Shown one piece after another: positions 12,001-23,353 of a stretch of DNA of 64,000 nt. Position numbers and translations under genes: made by a program. The DNA is from Coprinus comatus (Eukaryota > Basidiomycota > Agaricomycetes > Agaricales > Agaricaceae). Location of the stretch: NCBI GenBank assembly GCA_034638255.1, contig JAWPGT010000030.1:62001-126000 (forward strand), written 5' to 3'. How positions within the stretch are numbered: the stretch's first letter is position 1; every line of letters starts with the position of its first letter. Under the pieces are notes generated by a model. It was not told the origin of the DNA. It made no database searches and was given only the letters and a program-made list of their open reading frames with translations.

Positions 12001-12348
12001 AGTTTGAGGGTGGCATTAACCATTCCGTTGTGTTTTTTTACATCAAGTACCCTTAGACTCAAAATAATAATAATAATACAGTAATAATGTGTAATCCCTA
12101 ATCGTCGTTTTGATACCAAACGGTTAGACATTAATTCAGGCCGAAGCACCGAGCATTAAAATTTGACCATCGCAACGCAGTGTAGTTACATCAGGAGGGG
12201 AGGGTGGATGAAAGAAGTAGAAAAAAACATTATAAACATAACATACATACAAAAAAAAAGAAGTATAAAATGTCGTAATTCGAATATGTAACAACGACAA
12301 CAAAAAGAGAGGGAGAGAGAGAAAAAAAAGCAAGCAATGAGTAATGAA
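12001..12348. other. Convergent 3' region
   Basis: Between the ends of the F-box/LRR-like gene (plus) and RPC40 (minus). A short AAT repeat occurs at about 12062-12076, and there are A-rich tracts. No gene seen. Confidence 0.4.
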
Positions 12349-13970
12349 TCATCCATCCATCTCGACATCCACACCACCATCACCAACGCCAGTACCAGTA
12401 CCACTAGCACTAACATCAATACCTTCTAATTGAGCTTTCAAACCTTCAGCAGCAATACGTATTACTGAAATTTTTTCTCTCATAACTTTGACTGATTCAG
12501 TGAATAATCGTTCTGGTGTGTATGCGCTTTCCGTTTCGATGTTGACTGTAAAACAGTAATTGACAGAAAGGGTGAGGGATTAGTATGAGTTTATGTGATC
12601 ACGGGGAAGAGAGACGTAAACGAGAGTGTGCGTGAGGAAGGACAGGGAGACGAGAGGGGGAGAGAGTATGCGTGTGCGTATATATGAGGGAAGTAATCAA
12701 CGAAAAGCGAGGACAAAAACGAAGAAAAAAACGAGAAAGAGAAAGAAACAACTCACATAAAAAGAAATCACGAACACGACTAAGTTGAACAGAATCCTTA
12801 AATTCAGGATGACGTAGAGCTTCACGACTAACAGTATCCATTCGAACATTATCTTCATCAACAGAAACTTCTTTTGTTACTGGATCAATTTTTATAACTC
12901 CAGGTGAGAAACATTTTTGGAATTTTTCAGCATGTTCGGGTGGGATTGGTTTTGTGATTTTGATGTGGGGAAGAAGACGATAAGATGCAGTGGCTATATT
13001 GATATATTTATATTTTAAAGAAGTTCGTTCGTTAGTTTCATGGTTGGTTGAAGGAGACGAGAGAAAAAAAGAGTGAAAGTGAAACGTATGACGTGTAACG
13101 TACCAACTGGACTAAATTTCGCATGATCCTTTCCAACACCTTTAATAGCATGTAATTCCATTTGAACAGTTTGACCAGGTCTTAATTTTGCCAAAACGAT
13201 ATTAGGATTTGTAGGACCAGGTTTTGGATGTCCTTCAAATGTTTGTTCTTGTTCTCCTGCAGGTTTCCAAACGAGATGACTAGATAAAAGTTCATGATTG
13301 ATGTATAGTTCGTCTGGATCTGTTGAATCTTTTGGTGCGTTGGGGTTACGCGTACATGTGATGTCGATATTGAAAACCATTGTGTTTCGATCGGTTGGTA
13401 CACCATTGTCCGCTATATAAGGATACTATGTTGAGAAAGGAATGGGAAGAGAAGGAGGAGGAGCTTGACCTTCTTTCATAGTCATGAATGCAGGATCAAT
13501 GTTGAAAGGTACGAGGCCGAGACGATGTGCGAGAACTTCATCAACAATGACCGAGTTATTGTTCCAAACATATACTCCTTCAATAGCTACAGTAGGAACC
13601 TAGGAGAAAAAGAAATCGAACAAGGGTTATTTGATATAAAACGAAAAACATACCTCTGCAATAAGAATCCTACGAAAAGCATTTGCAATTGAAGCATCCA
13701 CTCCTACAAGATCAAAATCTATCGATTTCTGCGAAAGTCTCTTTATCTCAATTTTCAGATTCTATCCTTGGTCACTAACCCATGAGTGATAATGATAATA
13801 ATAAAAAAACATTTCATATGAAAGTTTCATAAACGCACCTGTTTGAATTTTTCTAGATTCCAAGCATGATCTTCATGTGGATGATGACCTGGAAAGTCAG
13901 TACTTGAAACATGTGTAGCTTGTTCTGGTCCAACATTCACAAGTCTTCTCTCGTCGTATTCTGTTGACAT
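12349..13970 (-). CDS. RPC40: DNA-directed RNA polymerases I and III subunit RPAC1 (AC40)
   Basis: Six exons (13970-13839, 13761-13654, 13599-13470, 13412-13104, 12993-12757, 12545-12349) give 370 residues, close to the family length. Hallmarks: '[18 protein letters not shown]', then '[26 protein letters not shown]', then '[13 protein letters not shown]', the alpha-subunit-like dimerisation region, followed by '[15 protein letters not shown]' and '[14 protein letters not shown]'. AC40 dimerises with AC19 to start assembly of polymerases I and III, so the gene should be essential. Exon 2 was extended to the acceptor after 13761 because this restores the conserved '[15 protein letters not shown]' strand. 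It diverges from SFM1 with 87 bp between starts. Confidence 0.95.
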
Positions 13971-14057
13971 CGTGTGTATGTAATAAATATGGAAAAGAAG
14001 GACAAAAATCCCTAAAAGAAAAATTGAGAACTAGATCTTCCCACGCTTCTTTTAATT
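13971..14057. promoter_or_regulatory. Very short bidirectional promoter RPC40/SFM1
   Basis: Only 87 bp separate the two start codons. Both genes serve ribosome production or modification, so shared control is plausible. No clear TATA box seen. Confidence 0.55.
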
Positions 14058-15278
14058 ATGTTCACCTATGTCATCGGTATGTTTTTTTTTTCAATTCAGG
14101 AATCGGTTTCTCTGTAACAAATGGATTGCCTTCAGAACATATGGAGGAGGATGAGGATACTCCGAAAGCTTTACCGCCTTGGGTTCAATTAGAATATGCA
14201 GTTCGTCTTTTTTTTATCTTCCCCACAAACGTACAATCAATGAACCTTTCCTATTTTATACAGCATATGTGCAGTTTTGCAGGACCAGGAGCAACTGTTC
14301 GTTTCACAAACCTCTCATCTAATTCCTCAACATCACTTTCAACTACATTCGCATCAAATTCAAATGGTCAAGTAGCAAAAGCAGAATGTCATCAACAAAG
14401 CATCTTAAAACTTATCAAAGATCAAGGAATCCCTGTTGATCAAGTTTGTTTACTTGATCCAAAAGCTGAAAATGAATTATCACCAGAAGATGGAGATGGT
14501 CGATTTAAAATGTTTCTATTTGGTGTTCGTTTATTATTCTCTTCCGTCTTCGTTTCCGACTTACAACTAACTCAATTCTCTCTCTCTCTCAATTTCTTAA
14601 CTAACATCAACATTCTGACAACTCTTTGACGTTGACAGGGAATATTAGGTTAGAAGAACAATTCCTTATATCGTTTAAAGATCTTTCCCCAAGGACGCTA
14701 GCTTTATTTAGCAAGCGGTTGTTTTTTTTTTCTTTCTTCTTCTGATGAAACGACTACGTCCACTCCAACTCCCAATTCCCAGCCCTTACAATCAATAATA
14801 ATAATAAATAGGTGATGATCCTCCAAGAGATCGTACTAGCGAACTCCGAGTTTTAGGATTTTCAACAAGACATCTAGGATCTATACAAATGACAACTGAT
14901 ACTGCACTTGGAGTAACGAAGATCGTAATTCAAGATAAGATTCCATTAATGAATATTCCTTATATCGTTCGTTTTCTACGCCACAATACTATCCCTTTTT
15001 CTGATTCCTGATTCTCTGATTTCTGGTGTGTAGGATCATCCAACGATCAAGTTTAATGCTAAAGAATCAGTGGAAATGCCATTCAGTATGCCCTTTTCCT
15101 TTTCTTGTTCTTGTTCTTGTTCCTGTTCCCCTTTTCCTTTCCTTCCGAGTCCCGACCCACTTTACATTAACACTAAACCTTTTATATAGGATACATCTTA
15201 GAAAATAATCAACCGAAATTACCTCCTGGGATGAAAGAGTTATTACATGAAGATTTAAACAAATCTTTCGATTTCTAA
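14058..15278 (+). CDS. SFM1: Protein-arginine N-methyltransferase SFM1 (SPOUT fold)
   Basis: Seven exons (14058-14076, 14136-14200, 14264-14524, 14639-14648, 14812-14966, 15034-15085, 15190-15278) give 216 residues, the usual family size. Start 'MFTYVIEHMEE' matches the family N-terminus. Key blocks are 'VCLLDPKAENELSPEDGD', 'FLFGGILGDDPPRDRT' and 'STRHLGSIQMTTDTA', the knotted SAM-binding region, then 'ESVEMPFRYI'. In yeast, Sfm1 methylates an arginine of ribosomal protein uS3. The fourth exon is only 10 nt and is required to rebuild 'FGGILGDD'. Three introns begin with GTTCGT, an unusual donor. It is divergent from RPC40. Confidence 0.92.
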
Positions 15279-15803
15279 AAACAAAACAAAACAAAAAAAG
15301 TGTACAATAACTAAATTTTGAATGGATGTGTATGATTTAGTTTACCTGAAGAAATCCATACATCGTCAGTTTATATATATAGTTCTGCCACTCTAGACCT
15401 ATAAAACCAAACATTCCATTCAAACTCAAAACATTTCTTCCATGTTTTCAGACCATTTCACATGTAAAGTTCCTACTAAAATACCTTGGCGCCTCCTTTC
15501 ATCCGATACATACATGCCTACCTCAGATTAGATACAGAAATTTCACTGAAAAAGGACAACTTGAAATGGTTTGACACAACCTCTAAAAAACCGAGGCGCA
15601 CTTAAAAAGAAAAAGAAACAAAAACGATTACGATCACAATACTCAAGTCCGAAATGAAAGAGAAGGAAGAGGAAGAAAAAGCATGCATGTACTGTACTAT
15701 AACTGTATCATAAGAAAAAAACAGATCTCACAGAAAGAGAAAACAGAATCAAACAAAAAAGAACAAGTTTACACTACAGCTTCAAACTTTCACTTTCCAA
15801 TCA
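15279..15803. other. Convergent 3' region
   Basis: Between the SFM1 stop and the tetraspan gene stop. A-rich tracts; no gene or structured RNA recognised. Confidence 0.4.
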
Positions 15804-17395
15804 TTAAATATTACTATTCGCATTAGGTTTCGAACCTGATCCATGTTCAGGATCATCAAAAGGATTCTTCGAATCTTCTCCATATCCAGCTTTTCCATCT
15901 CCACCAACATAACCAGGTGGTTTACCTTCATAAGGAGGAATAAACGCATCTTGTCCTAATCCTAGTCCTTGACCTTGACCTGGTTGTTGACCATAAGGTG
16001 GTTGTTGACCGTAAGGATAAGTAGGTTGACCATAAGGTTGTGGTGGACCATAAGGTCCTTGATTGTAACCGAGATTTGGTCCATTGTAAGGTGGGTTATA
16101 ATGAGGTGGATAAACACCTTGACGAATTGCGTATGATGGTGCTCGAGATGAATTTGCGGGACTTGAAGGGTCTAATATTTGACGGAGGTAGCTGAATGCT
16201 ATTGCTGAGAATAATGCAGCGATGCCTATTTTTGTTTTGTAAAAGAGGGTTAAGATTGTTGAGCATATATCTTACTCTTGACTGGAATGGAGGGACGTAC
16301 ATGATATGATGATGAATACGACAATTTCTTGCCACGAGTCACGGTCCCAGTTACGCCGACACCCTAAAACATTGGTGTTAATGGAAATTGAACAGTATGC
16401 GATGTGATGGGCCTACGTACATGCGTTTGCTTCAGACGTGCTCAAGTTACGGTATACAGGTCCGAAGAAGCCAAACTACAATCGAAGTGAGTATACATGT
16501 GCGGCTACCAAGTGTCGTGAAATACATACGTAGACATATGTGCCATTGTCAACAAGTGTTGTGCATGAGTTGATGATGTCATCCTACGACAAAAATGAGA
16601 TCATGCACCAAAACACGTGAATGTTTGAATATGACTAACCTTCATCGTGAAATGAACAATGATCTCTAATAGTCCAGTACCAACAGCGATGATAAATGCT
16701 AGTGCTGAAAGCCATGCATATGTCCGCACAAGTGGCACACGTTGCTAACAATCCGGAATGAGTGATATGTTTGGTTTCAGAAGGGCAGGACGGGTACGTA
16801 CCGTACTAGCAGCGGCTAAGCCCAAACATTCGATGACTACTACTACCATGTAGAGTACACCCAATACAATATAGATGGTGCGTAGTTTAGAGACTTCGCC
16901 TGTAAATCAGAGTGAGTATAGACCTCTAGGAACCAAATGTGATTAACAACGTACTGATAGCGTCCAGCGCTGAATTTCTGAAGAATCCAATCTATAGACG
17001 GGTTTAGGCGCATTAAACAACTGAGACTGATTAACGTACCGATCTATTGAAGGAGAATTAGAGAGCTGTTAACATTGAAACACTGATAGACAATACTCAC
17101 GCAAATAGAGCCCATATTCCAGCCAAGAACGCCACTGTTTTTCCTCATCAGTTCTTGTCACTCCAACACAATGAGTCAAAGGAACATACCTGATAGTACG
17201 ATTGGGCGTAGATTTCTTGGGTAAACTCTTGCTACAAATGCGTATGGTGGGGGTGCACCTGTCCCTAATTCATAAATACAAATCATAGGGTCCGTCTGAC
17301 GAAACAACTTGCCTGGAGGTATGTGTTCAGAGATGAGTTGAGAGTAACAGTGATATGACATGCTTACCTTGTGGTGGAGGAGGTCTGCTATCCAT
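15804..17395 (-). CDS. Tetraspan membrane protein, copy 1
   Basis: Eleven short exons reconstruct 324 residues (17395-17368, 17264-17190, 17134-17101, 17043-17040, 16991-16955, 16899-16802, 16744-16640, 16583-16530, 16475-16421, 16363-16301, 16225-15804). Four hydrophobic segments are visible: 'VLSVAFLAGIWALFA', 'YIVLGVLYMVVVVI', 'YAWLSALAFIIAVGTGLL' and 'EIVVFIIISCIAALFSAIAF'. A Cys-containing loop ('CRRNWDRDSW') precedes the last one, then 'LRQILDPSSPANSSRAPSY' and a Tyr/Pro/Gly/Gln-rich cytoplasmic tail with 'YGQ' repeats. This layout recurs in agaricomycete plasma-membrane proteins without assigned function. The 4-nt exon (17043-17040) is needed to keep frame into the second membrane segment; this join is the least certain part. 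A paralogue is divergent at 17819. Confidence 0.75.
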
Positions 17396-17818
17396 GTTGG
17401 GGGGTTAGTGGGAGGAGAAAAGATGTGGAGACGTTGATTATGACCACTACCTCATAGAGGCTGTGCTCACGCAGTTGCTTGGCCCTGTTTGCCGTATTTC
17501 CTCATTCTTGGCGCTATTTTTTCATCTTCAATACTCCTGCCAACCATTAATTCGAACAGCTCATACCGTCATTTAGCTGCTGTTGTCTGATTAAACTGGC
17601 CTCCATGGTCTGAAGATTGGATTATAATTCCAATTAATATTTGGTGCAACCGGTATACCCGAAGACCAAATTAGGCTTGTGGCAATGTCCAAGGCGACTG
17701 ACATCATTGTTACAGGTCGGCTCTCTAGAATACTTAACAACAATCTAGCCTCTTCTTCTGCTCTTTGTCTGGAACCATTACACCACATATTATACCCAAT
17801 CTTCTGTTGAACAGAACA
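17396..17818. promoter_or_regulatory. Divergent promoter of the tetraspan pair
   Basis: This 423-bp gap lies between the two head-to-head tetraspan genes. A minus-strand open frame at 17591-17788 has no recognisable features and is not called. Confidence 0.4.
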
Positions 17819-19403
17819 ATGGCAGTACGACCTCCTCCATTACAACTCAAAAGTACGTGTAACACAATTGTCCTTCATACGGTTGCAGTGCTCATTGTTG
17901 GATAATTGTAGTTGACAACAGGTTTGATCCTAGTAAGTACAATGGAAGTTATTGTGATTGAGAGGGCTTAGACCATCTTTTGTGTTGGGGTGTAGCACAA
18001 TATCAACATTTACAGAAAGCGAGGTCTTTCTTTGCCGAATTGTATCGCGCGAACTGGAGGAATGCTGTGCTTGCAGGTGAGTTTATCTTCCTGTCATAAC
18101 AGAACGTCTGTCCTGAAAACGTAAGCACAGTGACCTGTCTCAATGCGCTGCGCTTCTCCCTATCGTAAGTCACACTATAATCCAATTATATCTTTGCACT
18201 GACTGTTACCCTGCCTACCCAGTGCGGTATGGAAGACCCCATTCTCTTAAATTAAAGTCCTTCAGAAACTAAAATTGGCTATAGCTTAATGCGTACCATG
18301 ATATTCCTATCGATGATACCCGTATGTGTCGGACTTTTCGCTCTGGAAGCTAGCTTCGCACTCACATACTGTCCTATAGTCAACTTTCCTCATCTTGCTG
18401 GCGTGTCTAGAATGCTATGCGGAATGTATCTTACCGCGGGTTTGATTGATGTATTTGGAGTCTTTAGCGTCTCTATGGTGAGTCCCTTCCAACAAATGAA
18501 TAATACAATAGTGCTGAATAATCTATTCATGTAGAGGAGACTTGATTATATCCATCTCTATACTTGCCTTGCTATATTCTCAGCTTTGTTGGTAACCGTT
18601 GCTGGTGCGATCTCTGCTTTGACGTTTTTCGTATTTTCAGTGAGTCACAGTATATTTGAATACGTTTGCAATCACGGGTCAACACAATTGGTAGGACGAC
18701 GTCGTGAATGAATGTATTATGTTAGCCATGGGTGGAGAACTGGCAAAAAAGTCAATCTTCGTAAGTATAAACACACACCTCTGGGAATTCAACTGGTTAA
18801 AAATAAGTAGAGAGGAAGACCTTGGCCATTGGCTGAACAAAAATTGAGCAATTTAGATGCAACCCGAGGTAAGCATCCTCTCCATGAGAAATTAAAACCA
18901 AACCAATATGCTTAAAATTACATCCAGCTTGCGATAGAGGATGGACAAACGAAGCACCTTCTCAAATCATCGCCGTTTTTCTATTTTCTCTTCTTCCATC
19001 CATCATTTATTGCCTTTTGGTTTATACCTATTACCGCCAACTTACTGATCCAACACATGGCGCAACTCTCTGCGAAAACGGTGTTCCAAATTCATCCATC
19101 AGAATGGATTTGCGATATTCTTATAGTCCGCTTTATGTTGCGCCTTCTGTTACGACGACAAGGAACATCCATATGGAACAGGCTTCGGCTCCGATGAAAG
19201 GAAGGGAGGAAAGGTGGCAAAAGAAGAAGCAATATGATCATCTTCCGACATTGATGAAGAGTGAGTCTTCACCGATACACCAATATCTCCTTACGCCTGG
19301 CCCGCCAAGTTTTGGACCTTCTAGAGTGTACGCATACGAATCATATGGTGGACGGTTAGGAAGTGGTGATAGCTTAGGATATCTGGTAGACAAGACACGA
19401 TGA
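17819..19403 (+). CDS. Tetraspan membrane protein, copy 2 (paralogue of copy 1)
   Basis: Exons from 18103 onward are well supported (18103-18164, 18285-18477, 18535-18639, 18695-18760, 18811-18868, 18928-19403). They encode 'MIFLSMIPVCVGLFALEAS', a second membrane segment after 'CPIVNFPHL', a third ('YTCLAIFSALLVTVAGAISALTFFV') and the shared signature 'CDRGWTNEAPSQIIAVFLFSLLPSIIYC...YRQLTDP', matching 'CRRNWDRDSWQEIVVF...LRQILDP' of copy 1. The C-terminal tail is soluble. The proposed start 17819 ('MAVRPPPLQLK') resembles the Pro-rich start of copy 1, but the first two or three exons are uncertain. Function unknown; probably the same membrane role as copy 1. Confidence 0.65.
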
Positions 19404-19482
19404 TAGGATATATATAGGGTATATTTAAATAGATATGCTATGATTGTCCATTGTGGCAGCAACTTTAATCAATTTCTTCAAC

Positions 19483-19564
19483 GGGCACTTAGTTTAGGGG
19501 TATAACATCCGCTTCGCATGATCGCGTCTGCGGAAGGTCGTGGGTTCAATTCCCACAGTGTCCA
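19483..19564 (+). tRNA. tRNA-Ala(CGC) with a 10-nt intron
   Basis: The acceptor stem GGGCACT pairs with AGTGTCC, followed by discriminator A. Position 3:70 is G:U, the alanine identity pair. The anticodon stem TCCGC/GCGGA encloses TTCGCA, a 10-nt intron at 19519-19528 in the canonical place after position 37, then T. The anticodon is CGC. The T-arm GTGGG-TTCAATT-CCCAC is perfect. A TTTT terminator for RNA polymerase III follows at 19565-19568. The ATG1 start is 60 bp downstream on the same strand. Confidence 0.92.
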
Positions 19565-19624
19565 TTTTGTCATTTTGCCTCGTGTAAGCTTGTATTGAGC
19601 TTAGTCAGCTATGATAGAGTCGGT

Positions 19625-22600
19625 ATGAGCGCTCAGAACGATTCATTTAACCACCTCCGACGCTGCTACCAACAACAACATCTGCACATGCAACATACTC
19701 CCTCGCCAACACGGCGCACAATGAGCTCAGGTACCGGTCGGCTTGCGGATGTGCAACAACCACGCCCATATATCATTTCCAACGAAATTGGAAAGGGTAG
19801 CTTTGCGACGGTCTATAAGGGATACCATGAGGTTTGTCGTGTTGTTCCATGAACACAACTCTTGTGATTGTTGACTTTATTCTGTTTTATCATAGGAAAC
19901 TCGTAATAACGTCGCTATCAAGGCAGTTGTAACAGATAACCTTTCCCAGAAACTCTTTGAGAACCTTCAAAGCGAGATTCAGATCCTCAAGTCCCTATCA
20001 CACAGACACATCACAAAACTCATAGATATCGTCGTACGTCCTTGATTATAATCTACCTTATCACAAATATATAATGTATTGAATGAAACCGGTTGTGTTT
20101 TTTTATTTATTTAGCGTGCAGACCGCAATGTGTATCTTATCATGGAGTTTTGTTCTGGTGGAGATTTGACCAATTATATTAAGAAACGAGGTCGTGTGGA
20201 AAGTTTGGAATATGTTCCCTTGAATAGTAGTACTGGTGCTCCTCAATATTATCCTCATCCTAGAACTGGTGGTTTGGATGAGATTGTGGTTCGGAGTTTC
20301 TTACGTCAACTAGGTATGTCTATAATATACTCTTTCAAGGTCTCCCTCCCCCCTCCCCTACCAAACTCATTCTCATTTCAAACAAATTTTTTTTATAGCA
20401 CGCGCTCTTAAATTCCTACGACACAGAAACTTAATTCATCGAGATATCAAACCACAGAATTTACTCCTCAATCCTGCATCGACAGAAGAATTAGCAAGAG
20501 GACATCCATTAGGTGTTCCAATTCTTAAAGTCGCTGACTTTGGTTTTGCTCGCTCATTACCTCAAGCACAAATGGCTGACACATTATGTGGTTCCCCGTA
20601 TGTATTCCTTTCGTCATTCCGACCTTCATATTACCGTATTCGTCATTCATCATTGGTTTTCAAGTGATCAATGGCAATTGATCCTTTTAACAAATAATGA
20701 TTGATATAATAATACTTCACACAACTCTGCATTTCATTAATTTATTTCGTCCCCCCCCTCTAACAACTCAAAAACCTTATCTTCCTATTCCCTAATTCCC
20801 TAATTCTGATTATTATTTTTTCCAATTATAGATTATACATGGCCCCTGAAATTCTACGTTACCAAAAATACGACGCTAAAGCCGATTTATGGTCAGTAGG
20901 AGCCGTTTTATATGAAATGGCAGTTGGAAAAGCACCTTTTAGAGCTCGTAATCATATTGATTTACTTGCTAATATTGAAAAATCAAAAGGTATAAAGTTT
21001 CCTGATGAAGAAATAACTTCCGGATCGAAAACATCAGGTACAGGTGGTGGTGGAAGTCAAGAGTTACCTGTACCGGAAGATATTAAACAATTGATTAGGA
21101 GTTTGTTGAAGAGACAACCTGCGGAGAGAGCTAGTTTTGAAGAGTTTTTTAATAGTACGGCTTTGGCGAAGAGTAAATTTCCGAGACCCAGAGAACCGCC
21201 GAATCAGAATCAGAATATAGGTGTAGATGTTGGAAGGACGATTAGTTCGACGTCGGGTTTGAATACGAGGAAGATTTCGGGTTCAAAGTCTGGGTCTGGA
21301 TCGGATAAGGGTAAGGGTGTGGTTGTAGGTGCAGGTATGGGTATGGGTATGGGAGTTGAAAAAGGTGTAGTGGAAGTGGGAGTTGAAGATGGGAGACCTT
21401 GGTCGCCCGGTGGAAGACAGGTTATACCTGAACAACACAAGAATAATCCACTTACGGAGGTTGATGATCCTAAAGCTATGATACCACCGAGTAAATTCAA
21501 TTTTAGAAGAACTTCGGAATCTTCTCAACAAAGACCACTTTTGTTACAACAATTGCATCATCAGCAACAACAGCAACAACAGCAAATGCAACAAGAAGTG
21601 GAGAGGAGTCCGAGATTGGGAAATGCAAGTTTACCGAGAGTTAATACTGGGAATGGGAATGGGTTGGGATTGATTTCGAGAGAGAGGAGTAAGATGGGGA
21701 TAGGACAACCACATCAACCACAACCACAATCGCCACCACCAAGACAGGATATTACGTTTCCTATTATTGGGATGCCGAAGGGTAGGAGTGGAAGACCTTT
21801 GTCGACTGAAGGTTCTTTTATTCCTGGAGAAACGGAAGAAGATGGTATGTTGAGGAAGGAATACGTACTTGTTGATGATACGAGAGCGGTTGAATTTAAT
21901 CGTGTTGTAGATGGTAAGTTCTTCATATCTGATATACGTTGTTATATTATACTGATTTTTAATTTTAATTTTTGGATAGAATTATCGGCATATCCTAGAA
22001 GACCTTTACATGATAGGAGAATGCCACCAACACCATCAACAGATGAATACCCACCAGAAGGAAATAATATCAATATAACATTTCCACCAGTACCGAATTC
22101 GAATAATGGTCAATTTTTATCTTCTTCACCTTCAAGCATAGCTTCAAGAGCAGCTTCGAATGCTTTACATCGAGCTTTGAATCTTGCTTCTAAGAAGTTG
22201 TTTGGGACTTCTAATAGACATTCTAAATCTCATTCACAATCACATTCGCAATTGCAATCGTCGTTGTCGAGAGATAATAGTTCGACCTCGTCACCGAGGA
22301 GATTGATTATTGGTTTGGATATGGAAGGAGGTGGAGGAGGAGGGTTGAATGGGAATGGAGAGAGAGATCCTATGGAGGATGAGTTGTTGTTGAAATTGGA
22401 AGAGGTTGCTCAGAAGACGGATGTTTTGACTAATTGGGCGGATGAGATTTATGATTTTGTTAAAGCTGTTCCTCAGAGTACGTCCGTTATAACCACGGCC
22501 ACAATCACAATCCTCATTTCATTTTTTTAGAACCATTACCTGATCCAACAAAGTTTGCGAAACGAGAAGGAGAATCTGAAGCTTTAGCCAATACAAGGAA

Positions 22601-23353
22601 ATATGTGGATGAACAAACAGAACATAATGCTTCGACTTGTATTGCTGTGTATATGCATGTTATGGAATTTGCGCAGAGGGGAATTGATATGTTGAAAGAA
22701 TTTAAGGAACATATGGAGATGAAGTACCCGGATGGTGATTATGTGATTTCAGATGGGTTTCATGATGGTCAGTGTTATTTTTATTTGTGAAGAAGTACAA
22801 ATTGTTCACGCTTGGTCTATTTTTTATTTTTTTGCTTATTGTGGATTGGGTTAGCTTTGAAGTGGTTCAAGGAACTTTTTGCCAAGTGTAATAGTCGAGC
22901 GTCGTTGGTCAAGACATGGTTACCCACACAGTATAACGGTCCGAAGGCTTGGTTGGATCATTTGTTGTATGATCGAGCACTTCAACTCGTAAGCAACCTA
23001 TTTTCTCTCTATTTAAAAAAAGACATGTGTCAATGATACTGACCAAATTTCTATGTGTCGTGTTCTAGTCACGGTCAGCTGCGAGGATGGAATTACTGGA
23101 TCAAGCATCAACTCCGGATGAATGTGAAAAATTGTATGAAGAAAGTCTTTGGTGTTTATACGCTCTACAAGATGGATTATTATACACTTCACAAAATGGA
23201 AATCCATATATGGTTGATGATAGGAAAACGATAGAAGATTGGATTCAGAGGACTAAGACGAGACTTCTCAAGTGTAAAGCGAGGAGGGCTATGACGGATA
23301 AAGAGAGATTGAATGATGTGCGTGTGGATCGGGAATTGACGGAACGGTATTAG
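19625..23353 (+). CDS. ATG1: Autophagy-initiating serine/threonine kinase ATG1
   Basis: Nine exons (19625-19831, 19896-20033, 20115-20313, 20399-20597, 20832-21913, 21980-22477, 22531-22767, 22855-22988, 23069-23353) give 992 residues. Kinase landmarks: glycine loop 'GKGSF' (about 56-60), Lys78 in 'VAIK', '[11 protein letters not shown]' (Asp197), 'DFGFA' (228-232) and 'APE' (252-254). A small insertion after the hinge ('[12 protein letters not shown]...') is typical of Atg1. A long disordered Ser/Gln/Pro-rich linker follows. The last about 300 residues are helical, like the tandem MIT domains that bind Atg13 ('[28 protein letters not shown]', '[29 protein letters not shown]'). Atg1 phosphorylates autophagy factors at the phagophore assembly site. 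The start is the first ATG in frame; a tRNA lies 60 bp upstream. Confidence 0.93.

Noticed and set aside
17591..17788. 65-residue minus frame between the tetraspan genes
   Set aside because: No start context, splice partners or similarity; it lies in the shared promoter.
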